Shown: positions 44,035-53,072 of the stretch, one piece after another
Position numbering within the stretch: position 1 is the first letter of the stretch
How the letters are laid out: each line of letters starts with the position of its first letter
NCBI GenBank assembly: GCA_937873035.1
Contig: CALMVA010000039.1
Span: forward strand, 24,609-88,608
DNA length: 64,000 bases
Reading direction: 5' to 3'
Source: an uncultured Sphingomonadaceae bacterium
GTDB taxonomy: Bacteria; Pseudomonadota; Alphaproteobacteria; Sphingomonadales; Sphingomonadaceae
Position numbers and translations under genes: made by a program
Notes under the pieces: model-generated
Seen by the model: the letters and a program-made list of their open reading frames with translations, nothing else
What the model was told of the DNA's origin: nothing
Databases searched by the model: none

Positions 44035-44943
44035 TCACTTTCTTTCCCCACCCTGCTCCTGCCGGAATTGACGCGCCGTCAATCCGCTACGAGCTTTGAA
44101 GAAGCGAGCAAAATAGGCCGGATCCTCATAACCCAGCCGATCCGCAATCTGTTTTGACGACGCCGCCGTGTGGCGCAGATAACGCATCGCCTCCAGCAGC
44201 ATCCTATCCAGAATGATGTCGCCGGGCGTTTTGCCGGCAATCGCGCGACAGGCACGCGTGAGCGTGGCGGTGGTCACAGCGAGTTCACGAGCATAGTCGG
44301 CAACCTTGCTGTGCGCGCGAAAATGCACATCCACCAGCGCCTCAAAGCTGCGTACAAGCGCAAGGCGGCGGTCCGGCCCTGAGCCATTCGCCGCGCACAG
44401 TTGCGGCGCTTCGGCGCACTCACCGGCCACGCCAAGGCTGGCGGCAAGAAGCGCCATCACAAGCGGCGGCACCGCGCCATGTTCCAGCACCATTCGCTCT
44501 GCCATATCGGCGAGCAGCCAGCCCAAACGCGCGGCGGCACGCGGCGCATCCGCCAGCGGCACGATCATGCCGTGCGGTGCGGCGTGAAAGAGATCGACAT
44601 TGGGCATCGCAAGGCGCGGATCATGAAACAGTTCATTGGCGAGCGAGAGCACCCAGCCTTGCGCGCCCGGCCCAAAGTCAAAGGCATGGACGCAACTACT
44701 GGGAACGCACACGAATGTGGGCGAGACAATGTCGTTGCGCACGCCATCAAGCGTCACCGTCGCCCGGCCCTCGGTGAGCATCAGCAACTGAAAAATGCCG
44801 CGGTGCAGGTGCGGCGCGATGACCCAATCATAGAGCGCCGAGCGCGAAGGAATGTCCTCAATGTGCAAAAACTCAGGCGCAACAGCGGCGCTCGCCTCAC
44901 CGTAAAGCGCATAACGCGTGATTTCATTGGGCTGAGCATCCAT
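44035..44943 (-). CDS. pobR: AraC family regulator, PobR-like
   Basis: A 302-residue regulator with an N-terminal cupin-type effector domain (about 20-150) and a C-terminal double HTH (DYARELAVTTATLTRACRAI, SKQIADRLGYEDPAYFARFF). It is divergent from the pobA gene with two palindromes between, the arrangement of AraC-type PobR activators that respond to 4-hydroxybenzoate. ATG 44943 is chosen over a TTG three codons upstream. Confidence 0.8.
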   Translation of the reverse strand: MDAQPNEITRYALYGEASAAVAPEFLHIEDIPSRSALYDWVIAPHLHRGIFQLLMLTEGRATVTLDGVRNDIVSPTFVCVPSSCVHAFDFGPGAQGWVLSLANELFHDPRLAMPNVDLFHAAPHGMIVPLADAPRAAARLGWLLADMAERMVLEHGAVPPLVMALLAASLGVAGECAEAPQLCAANGSGPDRRLALVRSFEALVDVHFRAHSKVADYARELAVTTATLTRACRAIAGKTPGDIILDRMLLEAMRYLRHTAASSKQIADRLGYEDPAYFARFFKARSGLTARQFRQEQGGERK

Positions 44944-44945
44944 GC

Positions 44946-44979
44946 GATGCAAATTGCATCATTTGCACCAAAAGTGCAA
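44946..44979. promoter_or_regulatory. Tandem palindromes in the pobR-pobA intergenic region
   Basis: GATGCAA-A-TTGCATC (44946-44960) and TTGCAC-N5-GTGCAA (44963-44979) both carry TTGCA/TGCAA half-sites and sit just upstream of the pobR start. They are good candidates for PobR binding sites. Confidence 0.65.
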
Positions 44980-45070
44980 TTTCTTGTCAGAAACCTGCCT
45001 CGCCCCGCGCCTTCTCGTCTTCATATAGCAAACCAACGTCGGCTGAGCCGACATCCAATGAGGAGAGATT

Positions 45071-46243
45071 ATGCCCCGCACCCAAGTCGCCATCATTGGC
45101 GCAGGCCCCGCCGGCCTGCTGCTCGGACATCTGCTCCGCGCCGAAGGCATTGATTGCATCGTCATCGAGCGCGTGTCGGGGGACTATGTGCTGGGCCGCA
45201 TCCGTGCGGGCGTGCTGGAGCGCGTCACCACCGATCTGATGGAGCGGCTGGGCCTTGCCGGGCGCATGAACCGCGAAGGCCTGCCGCATGACGGCTTCAA
45301 CCTTGCCGATGGCGAGCGCCTCATTCGCATCGACATTGCCAACCTCACCGGCCAGCAGGTGATGGTCTACGGCCAGACCGAAATCACCAAAGATCTGATG
45401 GACGCGGCGCCGGAGCGCGGGCTTGAGATCATCTACGACGCGGCGGACGTGGCGCTCCACGACATTGAGAGCGATGCGCCCTATGTCACGTTCACCAAGG
45501 ACGGCCGCGCGCATCGCATCGACGCGCGCTTCATCTGCGGGTGCGACGGTTTTCACGGCCCTTCGCGCCAGGCGATCCCGGCGCGCGTCGGCACAGCCTT
45601 TGAGCTGGTCTATCCGTTCGGCTGGCTGGGTATTCTCTCAGACGTGCCGCCCTGCAACCACGAACTCATCTACGCCAATCACGCGCGCGGCTTTGCGCTC
45701 GCCTCGATGCGTTCGCACACGCGCAGCCGCTATTATATCGACGTGCCGCTGAGCGAGAAGGTCGAGGATTGGTCCGACGACCGTATCTGGGATGAACTTG
45801 CCATTCGTCTGGGGCCAGACGCCGCCGCCAGCATGACGCGCGGCCCTTCGATCGAAAAGAGCATCGCGCCGCTGCGGTCTTTCGTGTTTGAGCCGATGCA
45901 GCATGGCAGCCTGTTCCTAGCGGGCGATGCCGCGCACATCGTGCCGCCAACGGGCGCCAAGGGCCTGAACCTTGCCGCCTCCGACGTTGCCTATCTGTCC
46001 GACGCGCTGACCGGCTATTTCAAGCGCAATGCGCAGGATGGAATTGCCGGATATTCGGAAAAGGCGCTCGCAAGAGTCTGGAAATCGGAGCGTTTCAGCT
46101 GGTCACTCACCAAGCTCATGCATCGCTTCCCCGAAGATGGCGCATTTGAACGGCGCGTGCAGCTCGCTGAACTGGATTATATCGCCTCCTCCACAGCAGC
46201 GCAGAAATCGATCGCTGAAAACTATGTCGGGTTGCCGCTCTAA
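45071..46243 (+). CDS. pobA: 4-hydroxybenzoate 3-monooxygenase
   Basis: A 390-residue class A flavoprotein hydroxylase that converts 4-hydroxybenzoate to protocatechuate with NADPH or NADH. The FAD motif GAGPAGL is at residues 9-15, and AGDAAHIVPPTGAKGLNLA binds FAD ribityl. The substrate pocket stretch HELIYANHARGFAL-SMRSHTRSRYY carries the equivalents of Tyr201, Ser212 and Arg214 of the Pseudomonas enzyme. The start follows GAGGAGAG. No protocatechuate dioxygenase genes lie in the window. Confidence 0.95.
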   Translation: MPRTQVAIIGAGPAGLLLGHLLRAEGIDCIVIERVSGDYVLGRIRAGVLERVTTDLMERLGLAGRMNREGLPHDGFNLADGERLIRIDIANLTGQQVMVYGQTEITKDLMDAAPERGLEIIYDAADVALHDIESDAPYVTFTKDGRAHRIDARFICGCDGFHGPSRQAIPARVGTAFELVYPFGWLGILSDVPPCNHELIYANHARGFALASMRSHTRSRYYIDVPLSEKVEDWSDDRIWDELAIRLGPDAAASMTRGPSIEKSIAPLRSFVFEPMQHGSLFLAGDAAHIVPPTGAKGLNLAASDVAYLSDALTGYFKRNAQDGIAGYSEKALARVWKSERFSWSLTKLMHRFPEDGAFERRVQLAELDYIASSTAAQKSIAENYVGLPL

Positions 46244-46396
46244 TAGTAACAATTGATATAATTAAGTTTCAGCAGATGATCCATATCGCGTATCTGCGCC
46301 GTGTCTTGCGGTTGACCCGACCCAGTAAAGTGCGTTTATGAACATCTCGACTTTTCGGCGATCCTGCCGTGCGACAACAGAAAGAAGCGGCACAGC

Positions 46397-46924
46397 ATGG
46401 CAATGGAGCTTTTAACGCCCAAGACGCGCGCAGCGCCACGCAAACAGCCCCGGCAAGATGATGACGGGCTTGACGATATTCGGCTCATGCCGCCGCATCT
46501 TGATGGGCTTGATGATATTCTCGGTCTGCACGTGGCGCGCGTCCACGCACTCGTCACCTTCCGGCTGGAGCGAGATCTGGCCCCGGTGCGGCTCACGCCC
46601 AAGGAGGTCTCGACGCTCTGGCTGGTCAACGCCAACCCCGGTATCCCGCAAGTGGCACTGGCCCGCTTCTTCGGCATAGAGCGTTCCTCGGTAAACGTCG
46701 TTATCAAGTCGCTGATCGAGCGCGGGCTGATCTTCCAGCAGCAGGACAGCGCAGATCGACGCGTTTATGGCCTCTACATCTCTGATGATGGCCAATTGCT
46801 GCTTGCCGAAGCCAAGCAGATCGTGGCCGAGCATGAACGCTGGCTGTGCGAACCGCTTTCCGCTGCCAAGCTTTCTGAACTGCAAAGCTCGCTGGAAGCA
46901 CTTGCGCGGCTCAAGCGCGCCTGA
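46397..46924 (+). CDS. MarR family regulator
   Basis: A 175-residue winged-helix protein (LTPKEVSTLWLVNANPGIPQ, RSSVNVVIKSLIERGLI, QDSADRRVYGLYIS wing). The first 30 residues are Pro/Arg rich and probably flexible. ATG 46403 is an alternative start. It lies between pobA and the glutathione transferase gene and could control either. Confidence 0.8.
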   Translation: MAMELLTPKTRAAPRKQPRQDDDGLDDIRLMPPHLDGLDDILGLHVARVHALVTFRLERDLAPVRLTPKEVSTLWLVNANPGIPQVALARFFGIERSSVNVVIKSLIERGLIFQQQDSADRRVYGLYISDDGQLLLAEAKQIVAEHERWLCEPLSAAKLSELQSSLEALARLKRA

Positions 46925-47059
46925 CACCTTCAACATCCGCTTTCATGTCGGAAACGAAACGCATGATCGTTAGGTATAGAAACTATTTTTGCGCACTGGC
47001 ATAGTCACTGCTCCCGCAGCGCACGGCGCGCGCAAAATTGATGAAGAGAGGACAGTTTC

Positions 47060-47968
47060 ATGGCCGATGGACCCGACCCCGCCAACAACCAGCCCCCCGG
47101 CTATGTACCCCCAAAAGTCTGGGCATGGGACAAGGAAAATGGCGGTGCCTTTGCCAGCATCAACCGCCCTGTTTCCGGCGCAACGCATGACAAGGAACTT
47201 CCTGTCGGCAAGCACCCCTTGCAACTCTACTCGATGGGCACGCCCAATGGCGTGAAAGTCACCATCATGCTTGAAGAGCTGCTCGCGCTCGGCATCACCG
47301 AAGCTGAATATGATGCGTGGATGATCCTGATTGGCGCTGGCGACCAGTTTGGCAGCGACTTTGTCGCGATCAACCCCAACTCGAAGATTCCGGCCATGGC
47401 CGACCATTCGGTCAGCCCGCCGGTCCGCCTGTTCGAGAGCGGGTCGATCCTGTTCTACCTTGCCGAAAAGTTCGGCAAGTTCCTGCCGACCGAAGTCCAC
47501 AAGCGCGCTGAAACGATGAACTGGCTGATGTGGCAAATGGGGTCTGCCCCCTATGTCGGCGGCGGCCTTGGCCATTTCTTCGCCTATGCGCCGTTCAAGA
47601 TGCAATATCCCATTGATCGCTTCGCGATGGAAACCAAGCGCCAGCTGCACGTGCTCGACACGCACCTTGCCCATAACCGCTATATGGTGGGCGACGAATA
47701 TACGATTGCCGATATGGCGATCTGGCCCTGGTATGGCTCGATCATGCGTGAAGCCTATAATGCGCAGGAATTCCTGTCGGTGCATGAATATACCCACCTC
47801 GACCGCTGGGTGAGCGAAGTCGGCGCGCGTCCCGCCGTTATCCGCGGGCGCATGGTCAACCGCACCTTCGGCAAGCCCGAAACCCAGCTGCGCGAGCGCC
47901 ACGACGCCAGCGACTTTGAAAACAACCGCGAAGACATGGTGATCGCACGCGGCGGCCAGCGCATCTGA
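47060..47968 (+). CDS. yghU: Glutathione S-transferase family, YghU-like
   Basis: A 302-residue Nu-class glutathione transferase-like protein. The N-terminal thioredoxin domain has LYSMGTPNGVKVTIMLEE and FVAINPNSKIPAM, with FESGSILFYLAEK for the gamma-glutamyl contact. The C-terminal helical domain has EYTIADMAIWPW. YghU-type enzymes reduce disulfides and organic peroxides with glutathione. Start behind AGAGGACAG. A terminator follows. Confidence 0.85.
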   Translation: MADGPDPANNQPPGYVPPKVWAWDKENGGAFASINRPVSGATHDKELPVGKHPLQLYSMGTPNGVKVTIMLEELLALGITEAEYDAWMILIGAGDQFGSDFVAINPNSKIPAMADHSVSPPVRLFESGSILFYLAEKFGKFLPTEVHKRAETMNWLMWQMGSAPYVGGGLGHFFAYAPFKMQYPIDRFAMETKRQLHVLDTHLAHNRYMVGDEYTIADMAIWPWYGSIMREAYNAQEFLSVHEYTHLDRWVSEVGARPAVIRGRMVNRTFGKPETQLRERHDASDFENNREDMVIARGGQRI

Positions 47969-47986
47969 TTGCCTGCCACTGATGCA

Positions 47987-48021
47987 AGGCCCGGTCTGCC
48001 ATGGGGCAGGCTGGGTCTTTT
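47987..48021 (+). terminator. Rho-independent terminator after yghU-like gene
   Basis: A 14-bp stem starting AGGCCCGGTCTGCC, with a few G-T pairs, and closing before TTTT. It lies 18 bp after the stop and before the convergent LD-carboxypeptidase gene. Confidence 0.7.
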
Positions 48022-48026
48022 GCATT

Positions 48027-49064
48027 TCAGGAGACGGCGGGCTCCAGCAACCGGATCGTCCCCACCCTGGCATCAATTTCCGCGCGCACGCCAAGCGGCA
48101 GACTGAACTGGCTGGCCACATGGCCGAACTGCGCACCCTGAAAAACCGGGATGCCGAGCGGACGGAGATGCTGCACCAGCACTTCGGAAAGCGTGAAGCC
48201 ACCATAGCCCGCATCACGCGCCACGCAGTCGGTGCATTGCCCAAAGACCACGCCCGCCAGCTTTTTGAGCACGCCTCCCAGCGCCAGCTGTGTCAACATA
48301 CGGTCGATGCGATATTCAGCCTCGTTGGTATCTTCGATGAACAGGATCGCACCGGAAAAATCGGGTAGATAAGGCGTGCCCATCAGGGCTGCGAGCACAC
48401 TCAGATTGCCGCCGAGCAGCGGCCCGCGCGCAACTCCCTCGCGGATCGTGCGGACGCGCCCGCTGCGCGGCACCAGCCTGTCTTCCGGCAAATCCGGGTT
48501 GCGGTAGGTTGGCGTTGCGGCATCGAAAGCAAGGCTGCGAAACGCATCCCAGCTGAACTTGTTCCACGAGCTTGATCCGTTTGGCCCATGGATCGTCGTG
48601 AAGCCTGCCTTGGCCGCAATCGCCAGATGAAGCGCGGTGATGTCGCTGAAGCCGACAAGCAGCTTGGGTGTCCGCCGGATGGCACCCCAATCGAGCAGCG
48701 GCAAGATACGCGCACAGCCCCAGCCGCCACGCACCGCGAAAATCGCCGTCACATCGGGGTCTACAAACATCGCGTTCACATCAGCAGCGCGATCCGCATC
48801 TTCCCCCGCCAGATAGCCGCTGCGCGCCAGCAAATGCTTGCCGCGCTTGGGCACCAGCTCCATGGCGCGGATGTTCTCGTCCACCAGATCGAGGTCAAAG
48901 CCGTCATCAGCAAAGCCCGCTGGCTGGATGATGCCCACCACATCACCGGGGCGCAGCCGCCTTGGCTTGCGCCACGCAGCAGGTGCCGCCGCAACACCGG
49001 GGAACGCCATGGACGCGGCCAGCGCGCCCATGGCCATCATCATGGATCGCCGATCAATCATCAC
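48027..49064 (-). CDS. LD-carboxypeptidase (peptidase family S66)
   Basis: A 345-residue S66 peptidase with a signal sequence (MMIDRRSMMMAMGALAASMAFPGVAAA, twin-Arg-like). Motifs: LRPGDVVGIIQPAG, FAVRGGWGCARILPLLDW, GFSDITALH and GPNGSSSWN; the family has a Ser-Glu-His triad (Ser in the RGGWG region of usual members). It trims D-Ala from murein tetrapeptides during cell-wall recycling. Probably unrelated to the catabolic genes. Confidence 0.85.
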   Translation of the reverse strand: MMIDRRSMMMAMGALAASMAFPGVAAAPAAWRKPRRLRPGDVVGIIQPAGFADDGFDLDLVDENIRAMELVPKRGKHLLARSGYLAGEDADRAADVNAMFVDPDVTAIFAVRGGWGCARILPLLDWGAIRRTPKLLVGFSDITALHLAIAAKAGFTTIHGPNGSSSWNKFSWDAFRSLAFDAATPTYRNPDLPEDRLVPRSGRVRTIREGVARGPLLGGNLSVLAALMGTPYLPDFSGAILFIEDTNEAEYRIDRMLTQLALGGVLKKLAGVVFGQCTDCVARDAGYGGFTLSEVLVQHLRPLGIPVFQGAQFGHVASQFSLPLGVRAEIDARVGTIRLLEPAVS

Positions 49065-49107
49065 CGCCCACTATCGAAAGCGCGGGACAGCTTGGCAAGA
49101 GCCCGCG

Positions 49108-49998
49108 TCACGCCTCGCCGCTGGCCTCCAGCATGGCGATGATGCCTGAGAAGTCGACATCGCCCTGCCCCAGCTTGGCGAATTCCTGATAAAGCTCCGC
49201 CGCGCGCGCGCCCATCGGCACGGCGGCGTTCACATGGTCTGCCGCTTCCATCGCCAGCAGCAGATCCTTGAGCATCAGGTTGGTCGCGAAGCCGCCGCGA
49301 TATTCATTGTCCGCCGGGCTTTGCGGGCCAACGCCGGGCACCGGGCAATAGCTTGTCATCGACCAGCTCTGGCCAGATGCCTTGGACGAGATGTCGTAGA
49401 AGGTCTGGAGATCAAGCCCCAGCTTCTTGGCCATCACAAAGGCTTCACACGTCGCCACCATCGTCGCACCGAGGATCATGTTGTTGCAGATTTTGGCTGC
49501 CTGCCCGGCACCGCTGGCACCGGCATGGATCACGGCCTTGCCCATGGCCTGCAAGATCGGCTCGGCGTGACCAAAGGCGCTCGGCGTGCCGCCCACCATG
49601 AAGGTGAGCGTGCCTGCATTGGCGGCGGCGATCCCGCCCGAAACAGGCGCGTCAACCATTTCATAGCTGCCCAATTTGGCCGCTGCGCGCATCACTTTGC
49701 GGGCCGTTTCCACATCGATGGTCGAGCAATCGATGAGCGTGGTTCCCTGCGGGGCATGGCCAATCACATCATTTTCATAAACTTGCTCAACGATCTTGCC
49801 ATTGGGCAACATCGTGACGACCGCATCCACCCCGGCAACAGCCTCACGGATGCTGTTATAGGGCACACAGCCCTTTTCCTTCGCGCGCGACAGCGCCTCC
49901 GTTGAAAGATCAAAGGCATGAACCTGATGGCCGACGCGCGCGAGGTTCGCCGCCATGCCGCCGCCCATATTGCCAAGGCCGATGAACGCGATCTTCAT
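49108..49998 (-). CDS. mmsB: 3-hydroxyisobutyrate dehydrogenase
   Basis: A 296-residue beta-hydroxyacid dehydrogenase: GLGNMGGGMAANL for NAD, DAPVSGG for substrate and GQAAKICNNM with the catalytic Lys. It oxidises 3-hydroxyisobutyrate to methylmalonate semialdehyde in valine breakdown. Last gene of the leftward mms operon, 3 bases after the enoyl-CoA hydratase stop. Confidence 0.9.
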   Translation of the reverse strand: MKIAFIGLGNMGGGMAANLARVGHQVHAFDLSTEALSRAKEKGCVPYNSIREAVAGVDAVVTMLPNGKIVEQVYENDVIGHAPQGTTLIDCSTIDVETARKVMRAAAKLGSYEMVDAPVSGGIAAANAGTLTFMVGGTPSAFGHAEPILQAMGKAVIHAGASGAGQAAKICNNMILGATMVATCEAFVMAKKLGLDLQTFYDISSKASGQSWSMTSYCPVPGVGPQSPADNEYRGGFATNLMLKDLLLAMEAADHVNAAVPMGARAAELYQEFAKLGQGDVDFSGIIAMLEASGEA

Positions 49999-50001
49999 GG
50001 C

Positions 50002-50775
50002 TTACTTCCCTGTCCAGTTGCCGGGGCGCTTTTCGATGAACGCCGCCATGCCTTCCTTCTGATCCTGCGAGCCAAACAGGCCATGGAACAGCCGCCGCTC
50101 AAAAACCACGCCCTGCTGGAGCGTCGTCTCAAAGGCGGCGTTGACCATTTCCTTGCAGGCAAGAGCTGCAAGCGGTGCCATGCCCGCGATCGTCTCTGCG
50201 GTCTTGAGTGCTTCTGCCTGCAACTCGGCCAGCGGCACGACGCGCGCGACAAGGCCAGCACTTTCCGCTTCGGCTGCATCCATGTTGCGCCCGGTCAGGC
50301 ACATTTCCATGGCCTTCGCCTTGCCAACGGCGCGCGTCAGGCGCTGTGATCCGCCCATGCCCGGTGTCACGGCCAGTTTGATTTCGGGCTGGCCGAACTT
50401 GGCATTGTCTGCCGCGATGATGAAATCCGCCATCATCGCCAACTCGCACCCGCCGCCCAGCGCCCAGCCCGAAACGGCGGCGATCCAGGGCTTGCGCGTT
50501 GCTGTCACCTGATCGTAACCCGCAAAGAAGTTGCTGCCATACATATCGGCAAAGGACTGCGCCGACATTTCCTTGATGTCGGCACCTGCCGCAAACGCCT
50601 TTTCAGAGCCGGTCAGAACCGCGCACCGCTGGCTGTCATCGACATCAAAAGCCGCGAAAGCCGCTTTCAGATCTGCCAGAACCTGGCTGTTGAGCGCGTT
50701 CAGCGCCTGAGGGCGGTTGAGCGTGATGAGCGTCACCGCGCCCTTTTGTTCAACGAGGATGGTCTCAAAGCTCAT
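50002..50775 (-). CDS. Enoyl-CoA hydratase
   Basis: A 257-residue crotonase family enzyme with [11 protein letters not shown] (oxyanion and CoA site), [12 protein letters not shown] (first Glu) and the second Glu region in [17 protein letters not shown]. It hydrates methacrylyl-CoA in the valine pathway by context. ATG 50775 overlaps the upstream stop (ATGA); the slightly longer frame is less likely. Confidence 0.9.
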   Translation of the reverse strand: MSFETILVEQKGAVTLITLNRPQALNALNSQVLADLKAAFAAFDVDDSQRCAVLTGSEKAFAAGADIKEMSAQSFADMYGSNFFAGYDQVTATRKPWIAAVSGWALGGGCELAMMADFIIAADNAKFGQPEIKLAVTPGMGGSQRLTRAVGKAKAMEMCLTGRNMDAAEAESAGLVARVVPLAELQAEALKTAETIAGMAPLAALACKEMVNAAFETTLQQGVVFERRLFHGLFGSQDQKEGMAAFIEKRPGNWTGK

Positions 50776-51815
50776 AGCGGTTTCCATTCTTCCTGTGCGG
50801 GCAGCGGCGCGAAGATCGCGTCGAGCAAGTCATCGGTGACGCCTTCGGGCGTCGCGGGGTTCCATTTGGGCGCATTATCCTTGTCGACGATCACCGCGCG
50901 GACGCCCTCGGTGAAGTCGGGCAGCGTCAGCACGCGGCTCGCGATGCGATATTCGATCACCATGTTGTCGGCAAAGCTGGCGGCCTTCGCGCCTTCCGCC
51001 AATTGACGCAGCGCAACCTTGCAGGTCTGCGGCGACTTGGTGTTGAGCGTGGCCAGTTCCTTTGCCGCCCAGTCGCTTCCATCGGCTCCAAGCACGGCGA
51101 GAATATCCTCATAGCGGTCCGAGGCGAACAGCCGGTCGATCTGCTCCACATTCGCCGCGATCCGCGCTGCGGGCGGAGCATCGGCATAAGAGGCGAGGAT
51201 CGCATCGGCGCGCGACGGGTCTTGCGCAATCTCGGCCTTGGCTTCCGCCAGCGTCGATGCAGGCAAATAATGTGTCGCAAGGCCGATCTCGAAACATTCC
51301 GCGCCATCGAGCCGCGCACCCGTGAGCGCGAGGAACTGGCCGATGCGCCCTTGCAGGTGCGAAAGATACCAGCCGCCACCCACATCGGGGAACAGGCCAA
51401 TCCCCGTTTCCGGCATGGCAAAGCGCGTATTTTCAGTCGCCACGCGGAAGGTCGCGGGCTGGCTGATGCCAACCCCGCCGCCCATGGTGATGCCATCCAT
51501 GAAGGCGATCACGGGCTTGGGATAGGTGAACAGCAGATTGTTGAGCTGATATTCGTCGTGGAAGAACTTGCGGCCCGAAACGCCGCCATCGTTGATCGCC
51601 GAATTGCGCAGAAAGGCAATGTCGCCACCTGAGCAGAAGCCACGTCCTTCCGCATGGTCGATGATGACACATTCCACGGCCGGGTTGTCGCGCCACGCCA
51701 AAAGCGCCCCCGTCATGGCGTGCACCATGTCCAGCGTGAGCGCATGAATGGCCGAAGGGCGGTTGAGGCGCAGAAAGCCTGCCCGGCCTTCGATACGGTG
51801 GAGAACGTCCGTCAT
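50772..51815 (-). CDS. 3-hydroxyisobutyryl-CoA hydrolase
   Basis: A 347-residue crotonase family protein of the HIBCH type ([36 protein letters not shown] and [10 protein letters not shown]). It frees 3-hydroxyisobutyrate from CoA, the step between the hydratase and MmsB in this operon. ATGA overlaps with both neighbours show tight coupling. Confidence 0.88.
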   Translation of the reverse strand: MTDVLHRIEGRAGFLRLNRPSAIHALTLDMVHAMTGALLAWRDNPAVECVIIDHAEGRGFCSGGDIAFLRNSAINDGGVSGRKFFHDEYQLNNLLFTYPKPVIAFMDGITMGGGVGISQPATFRVATENTRFAMPETGIGLFPDVGGGWYLSHLQGRIGQFLALTGARLDGAECFEIGLATHYLPASTLAEAKAEIAQDPSRADAILASYADAPPAARIAANVEQIDRLFASDRYEDILAVLGADGSDWAAKELATLNTKSPQTCKVALRQLAEGAKAASFADNMVIEYRIASRVLTLPDFTEGVRAVIVDKDNAPKWNPATPEGVTDDLLDAIFAPLPAQEEWKPL

Positions 51816-52957
51816 TGGCGCAACAAGTCCCTTCCGACAATCATTCGCATGACCTGATTGGTCCCTTCAAGGATCGAGTGGACGCGCAGATCGCGCCAGA
51901 ACCGCTCGATGGGATAATCCTTCAGATAGCCGTATCCGCCAAAGAGCTGGAGCGCGTCATTGACGATCTTGGAGCCATTGTCGGTCGCGAGGCGCTTTGC
52001 CATTGCCGAAAAGCGCGATTTGTCAGGCGCGCCCGCGCTTACCTTGCACGCGGCGAGATAAAGCAACGCACGCGACGCTTCGAGGTCGGTCGCCATATCT
52101 GCAAGCATGAACTGCGTATTCTGGAAATCGGCGATCGGCTGGCCGAACTGCTGGCGCTCCCTGGTATATTTGATCGCCTCATCCAGGCAGCGTTGCGCGC
52201 CGCCCAGCGAGCAGGCACCAATGTTGAGCCGCCCGCCATCCAGCCCCGCCATCGCGAAGCGGAAACCATCGCCTTCGCCCCCCACGCGATTGGCAACGGG
52301 AACGCGGCAATCCTCAAAAATCACCTGCGCGGTGGGGGAGGCGTTCCAGCCCAGCTTCTTTTCGGGCGCACCGAAAGAAAGCCCCGGCGTGTCCTTGTCG
52401 ATAACAAGGCAGGTGATACCCTTGGCCTTTTCGTCGCCTGTGCGCACCATCGCGACGTAAACGTCATTATAGCCCGCACCCGAAATGAACTGCTTGGTGC
52501 CGTTCAGCACATAATGATCGCCATCGCGCCGCGCGGTCGTTTTGAGTGCCGCCGCGTCTGAGCCTGACCCCGGCTCGGTCAGGCAATAGCTGGCGATCTT
52601 CTCCATGCTCACCAGTTGCGGCAGATAACGCGCCTTGAGGTCAACACTGCCATAAGTGTCGATCATCCATGTCGCCATGTTGTGGATCGAGACATAGGCG
52701 CTCGTCGCCGGGCAACCATAGGCCATGGCTTCCATGATGAGCGCCGCTTCCAGCCGCCCCAGCCCGATCCCGCCCGATTCCTCCGACACATAGATCGCGC
52801 CAAAGCCCAGTTCCCCGGCGGCCTTCCAGACATTGACCGGGTAGTGATGCTCCTCATCCCATTTGGCGGCAAAGGGCGTGATGTTGTCGGCGGTAAACTT
52901 CTTCGCCATATCCTGAATGGCGCGCTGGTCCTCGGTGAGATCGAACTGGTTTTCCAT
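51812..52957 (-). CDS. Acyl-CoA dehydrogenase, probably isobutyryl-CoA dehydrogenase
   Basis: A 381-residue FAD enzyme: YCLTEPGSGSDAAAL, TKQFISGAG, and late catalytic Glu in ILEGTNQVMRMIVGRDLL. The neighbours (HIBCH, enoyl-CoA hydratase, MmsAB) point to isobutyryl-CoA or a short branched acyl-CoA as substrate. The start is preceded by a remnant of an mmsA 3' end (52961-53014). Confidence 0.88.
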   Translation of the reverse strand: MENQFDLTEDQRAIQDMAKKFTADNITPFAAKWDEEHHYPVNVWKAAGELGFGAIYVSEESGGIGLGRLEAALIMEAMAYGCPATSAYVSIHNMATWMIDTYGSVDLKARYLPQLVSMEKIASYCLTEPGSGSDAAALKTTARRDGDHYVLNGTKQFISGAGYNDVYVAMVRTGDEKAKGITCLVIDKDTPGLSFGAPEKKLGWNASPTAQVIFEDCRVPVANRVGGEGDGFRFAMAGLDGGRLNIGACSLGGAQRCLDEAIKYTRERQQFGQPIADFQNTQFMLADMATDLEASRALLYLAACKVSAGAPDKSRFSAMAKRLATDNGSKIVNDALQLFGGYGYLKDYPIERFWRDLRVHSILEGTNQVMRMIVGRDLLRQ

Positions 52958-52960
52958 GAT

Positions 52961-53014
52961 TACCCCATCGTCGGAATGAGAGGAGCGCGGCCCCCATCAT
53001 CCGATCCATTATGC
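52961..53014 (-). pseudogene. Remnant of an mmsA-like 3' end
   Basis: Read on the reverse strand this gives G-S-D-D-G-G-R-A-P-L-I-P-T-M-G-stop, matching the last residues of the MmsA protein of this window (DGSVDGGNAFVIPTMG-stop). The DNA is clearly related to 54358-54412 but diverged. It suggests that mmsA once ended directly before the acyl-CoA dehydrogenase gene, or that a second copy was lost. Confidence 0.6.
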
Positions 53015-53072
53015 CCGCAGGAAAGCGGATGCTGCGCGGATGCCCCGAACATATCCATTCCCTGCGGCCTGC

